Positions 33,631 through 36,072 of a stretch of DNA of 36,072 bases are shown here, one piece after another (within the stretch, counting starts at the first letter, position 1; every line of letters starts with the position of its first letter). Source of the stretch: Ruminococcus sp. (GTDB lineage Bacteria > Bacillota > Clostridia > Oscillospirales > Ruminococcaceae). The stretch lies in assembly GCA_029060755.1 (NCBI GenBank), contig JAIDTI010000039.1:1-36072 (forward strand). Reading direction: 5' to 3'. Below the pieces are notes generated by a model. The model was given only the letters and a program-made list of their open reading frames with translations. It was not told where the DNA came from and made no database searches. A program made the translations under genes and the position numbers.

Positions 33631-35169
33631 TTACTCCTTTATTGGAATAACAATCATTCCGCTTTTTTCAAGGCAATCGGACGCAAGTTCGTTTTCCTCA
33701 GTGATGGCTTCAATTTCCGTACTGAAACGCTTTGCAATATCCCATATATTTTCGTTCTCCGTACCGAAATACAGCTTTATTGCATAATCACCATCACGCT
33801 GTTTTTTTGTTGAATCATCAATATTTATACCTGTAAGTGCTTTTATCTCTGCCGAACTTCCGACACTGATTTTTACAGATATATCAGATTTTGCATTAAG
33901 TATGCCGTCCGATGTTATATTATATGAAACAGAGATTTTTGTTATATCAACAGAAAAACTGCCTGAAAGTTCATCACCTATTTCAATTGTTTCTTCAAAG
34001 GCTTCATCACGGTCGGGCATGGATATATTTCCGCTTGCATCATTGCAAGCCATAGAATAGGTAATCATTCCAGATATTATAACAGATTTTCTGTCATTTC
34101 CGATACGTGTGTTTATATTTTTCGGACTACACCACATTGCATAGATATTTTTCGGAACAGAATCACCCTCCGCAAGCTTTGCATTATGCCTGAAATTCTC
34201 GTTATATACAGTCGGGGGCTGTTCTGCCTGAACGGACGAAAAATCAATATCACAAGGATATACTGTTGAGTAGGCATCTGAAACAATCATAATTTCAGAC
34301 GACTTTACAGCACGGCATCTTATTTTAAGTTCAGGCTCAAATTTAAGCATACGGTTTTCACCGTCCTTGTCGGCTGAAAGCGTGATATTACAGCTTGTTA
34401 CATCGGCTGATACTGAACATTCAAAAGTCTCGTCAACTTCATCAACATCAATAATCTGACTGAACGGCATTGAAAAGTCCATAGACTCAATGGAATTTTC
34501 ACTTGAATACAGCAGTTTTACATTTACATCACCTTTTGCAAGTATCTTTCCCGAAATTATCTTCTTTTCACACTCGCTTACACTACATTCTGAACGTATT
34601 ATATTAGATACAGACGGTTGTGCCGGTGAAAGTTCCGTCTCCTCTGAAAGCTGAATTACTTTTTCAGATGTTACCTTTTTTGAGGCATATTTTACAGGTA
34701 TTTTTTTTAACTGAATGTTCATTCCGAAAGCATCTGATATAACTTCCTGCGATTTTTCGCCCATGACAGATATTTTTACTGATACAGCACCTCGCACATC
34801 AAGACGACGTTTATTCACTGCCCTGAAATTTACATGGTCTGTCTTTGCCGACAGCTGAATTTCGGGAGAATCTGCACTTCTGCCAAGTTCAGCAGATTTT
34901 GAAAAATTCTGTCTTTGTGTTATACACTGTAGATTTTTTCCGTCCTCACTGCAATAAAGCAGACGTATATCGCATTGAAGTTCATAAGAAAGCCTGTCGC
35001 CATTAATTGAACTGTCAGTTATAATCGGAATGACTTCACATTTCACAAGTCTGAAAATATCGGGGTAATAATCAGGGAGAATGTAATCAAGCTCTATCCC
35101 CTGTTCCTGAATACCACTATAAATAAGCTCCGAAGCGGGAATAGTTTCCCTGTTAATTTTAAAATCCAT
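33631..35169 (-). CDS. DUF3794 (SPOCS) and LysM protein, SipL-like
   Basis: The 512-residue protein has repeated DUF3794/SPOCS-type beta-rich segments (about 30-430) and a C-terminal LysM domain (about 460-512, ENIWDIAKRFSTEIEAITEEN ending MIVIPIKE). This is the layout of Clostridioides difficile SipL, a coat morphogenetic protein whose LysM domain binds SpoIVA. Its position directly before spoIVA supports that role. TAGGAGG precedes the ATG. No sigma-E promoter was convincingly located. Confidence 0.88.
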   Translation of the reverse strand: MDFKINRETIPASELIYSGIQEQGIELDYILPDYYPDIFRLVKCEVIPIITDSSINGDRLSYELQCDIRLLYCSEDGKNLQCITQRQNFSKSAELGRSADSPEIQLSAKTDHVNFRAVNKRRLDVRGAVSVKISVMGEKSQEVISDAFGMNIQLKKIPVKYASKKVTSEKVIQLSEETELSPAQPSVSNIIRSECSVSECEKKIISGKILAKGDVNVKLLYSSENSIESMDFSMPFSQIIDVDEVDETFECSVSADVTSCNITLSADKDGENRMLKFEPELKIRCRAVKSSEIMIVSDAYSTVYPCDIDFSSVQAEQPPTVYNENFRHNAKLAEGDSVPKNIYAMWCSPKNINTRIGNDRKSVIISGMITYSMACNDASGNISMPDRDEAFEETIEIGDELSGSFSVDITKISVSYNITSDGILNAKSDISVKISVGSSAEIKALTGINIDDSTKKQRDGDYAIKLYFGTENENIWDIAKRFSTEIEAITEENELASDCLEKSGMIVIPIKE

Positions 35170-35283
35170 ATTGACCTCCTAAAAAAACACTTTGTAAAAA
35201 TATATTCAACAGGCTGTACAAGTATGCAAAAAAAAATAAACTTCCGAAAAAAGATAGTAGCTTTCATGTTAATTTAAGATGAA

Positions 35284-35312
35284 AATAAAAAAGTCCCTGC
35301 TTTTCAGGAACT
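35284..35312 (-). terminator. Second terminator after the GNAT gene
   Basis: AGTCCCTG (35292-35299) pairs with CAGGAACT (35305-35312), with one mismatch; the minus strand then reads TTTTTT. It lies beyond the first terminator at 35346-35371. Confidence 0.65.
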
Positions 35313-35345
35313 TTATGAGTACAAGTAACAACTGAATAATAGCAC

Positions 35346-35371
35346 AAAAAACCGACAGCAAAAACTGTCGG
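35346..35371 (-). terminator. Terminator after the GNAT gene
   Basis: CCGACAG (35352-35358) pairs perfectly with CTGTCGG (35365-35371) around a six-base loop; the minus strand then has TTTTTT. Confidence 0.85.
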
Positions 35372-35389
35372 CTTTGATTTTATCCGTTA

Positions 35390-36016
35390 TTATTTGATAA
35401 CTGAATGTGAGTGAATGAAAAATTCTTCCTGACTTGGCTGCCATGCTTTAACTTTTGATGGAAAGAGCTTGTCAAATTTCGCAACAGCCGCCGTATCACC
35501 GCATGGCTCATCAGCATTATTGGGGTGATAGAACCATTTTCTGCCATCAAGAACATCATCACTAAGAACTTTTACAAGCAAAGCAGCAGGGAAAATATCG
35601 CCTTCGAAACAGATATTGTACTTTTTACAGCTTTTATAGCCACGAGCAACGTAATTATCGGGATTGCCAAAATTTATAATTGTGTCATATCCCATTTTCT
35701 TTACGATTTCAAATGTATGTTCAAGGAGAGCCTTACCATATCCCATACGCTGATAATCGGGGTGAATACAAAGTGGTCCCATAGAGACAATCGGCTTTAT
35801 ATTGCTATTTTCATCTGCAAGCTCAGCCTTTGTGTACATAATACAACCGATAATTTTTCCATCAACTTCAATAACATGAGCAAGTTCGGGGATAAAATCC
35901 TTATGCTTTCTCATTACATGGATAAAGTAATGTTCATCACAACCGGGAACGCTTAAATTCCAAAACGCTTCACGTGCAAGATTCTCAACTTCATAATCAC
36001 GGAAATCAATTTTCAT
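35390..36016 (-). CDS. GNAT-family N-acetyltransferase
   Basis: This 208-residue acetyltransferase has the GNAT core: VIEVDGKIIGCIMYTKA, GPLCIHPDYQRMGYGKALLEH (acetyl-CoA-binding Q-x-x-G-x-G/A) and INFGNPDNYVARGYKSC. The C-terminal part (about 145-208) resembles predicted N-acetyltransferases of the YhbS-type. Substrate unknown. GAGGA precedes the ATG; an inverted repeat lies 16 bases further upstream. It is convergent with nothing and separated from the SipL-like gene by two terminators. Confidence 0.88.
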   Translation of the reverse strand: MKIDFRDYEVENLAREAFWNLSVPGCDEHYFIHVMRKHKDFIPELAHVIEVDGKIIGCIMYTKAELADENSNIKPIVSMGPLCIHPDYQRMGYGKALLEHTFEIVKKMGYDTIINFGNPDNYVARGYKSCKKYNICFEGDIFPAALLVKVLSDDVLDGRKWFYHPNNADEPCGDTAAVAKFDKLFPSKVKAWQPSQEEFFIHSHSVIK

Positions 36017-36031
36017 TAAGAATCCTCAAAA

Positions 36032-36064
36032 TCATGTTCGAATCCAGTAAGCATTCGAACATGA
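36032..36064. repeat. Perfect 12-bp inverted repeat upstream of the GNAT gene
   Basis: TCATGTTCGAAT (36032-36043) and ATTCGAACATGA (36053-36064) are perfect complements around nine bases. It sits in the 5' leader of the GNAT gene near the window edge and could be an operator, a leader hairpin or the terminator stem of a gene beyond the window. Confidence 0.7.
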
Positions 36065-36072
36065 GATGAGAA

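Noticed and set aside
35170-35280. Sigma-E promoter for the sipL-like/spoIVA operon
   Set aside because: A CATACTTG sequence resembles a -10 box, but no acceptable -35 lies at the needed distance.
36036-36046. GTTCGAATCC resembling a tRNA T-arm
   Set aside because: The flanking bases do not form a T-stem or acceptor stem, and the sequence is explained by the perfect inverted repeat.
36032-36064. Possible LexA box from the GAAC/GTTC arms
   Set aside because: The CGAAC-N4-GTTCG order and spacing are not present.

Overview
The window looks like chromosomal DNA from an AT-rich, spore-lineage member of the Clostridia, most likely Ruminococcus or a close relative in the Oscillospiraceae. The evidence is a set of proteins with type I dockerins and Thr-rich linkers (cellulosome-style secreted enzymes), spoIVA next to a DUF3794+LysM (SipL-like) gene, a YlmC/YmxH gene, and an L27 with a Prp-cleavable N-terminus beside prp. 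I cannot name a species from sequence alone. No tRNA, rRNA, CRISPR array, insertion sequence or phage gene was found, and the gene order reads as ordinary core genome with a few accessory surface genes.

Layout. 1-244: start of an unrecognised minus-strand gene with its own consensus promoter. 400-5286 (minus): a secreted dockerin-bearing pectate lyase with its own promoter and terminator, and upstream an MBOAT + SGNH pair likely to O-acetylate a surface glycan. 5597-6457: AraC-family regulator, divergent from the MBOAT operon. 6544-11480 (plus): yfmF-yfmH (M16 peptidase-like pair), lgt, folD, a 46-residue protein resembling a stand-alone cell-wall sorting signal, and a YlmC/YmxH PRC-barrel gene. 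11485-13416: rpsB-tsf with promoter, structured leader, internal terminator and final terminator. 13513-20088: MoxR ATPase, DUF58 and transglutaminase/DUF4129 operon, followed by a dockerin-bearing C39-like peptidase and prmA. 20098-21404: a strongly structured intergenic RNA candidate and an unrecognised 389-residue protein. 21477-25227: rplU (L21 leader), prp, rpmA, obgE, mrnC, a small membrane protein and yebC. 25277-28442 (minus): ilvE, a 42-residue membrane protein not obvious from long ORFs, a TatD-associated radical SAM protein and alr. 28488-32092 (plus): a divergent LCP-fold protein, tatD, a PP2C phosphatase and two unknown membrane proteins. 32140-36016 (minus): spoIVA, a sipL-like gene and a GNAT acetyltransferase.

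The genes fall into themes: translation and ribosome maturation (rpsB, tsf, rplU, prp, rpmA, obgE, mrnC, prmA, and possibly the EF-P-associated yfmF/yfmH), cell envelope and surface (pectate lyase, MBOAT/SGNH, lgt, sorting-signal peptide, MoxR-DUF58-TGase, LCP-like, alr), and sporulation (spoIVA, sipL-like, ymxH).

I see no clearly new defence or mobile system. The best candidates for something undescribed are the double-hairpin RNA at 20098-20196 with the unknown protein it precedes, the stand-alone sorting-signal peptide at 11000-11140, and the rpsB leader.
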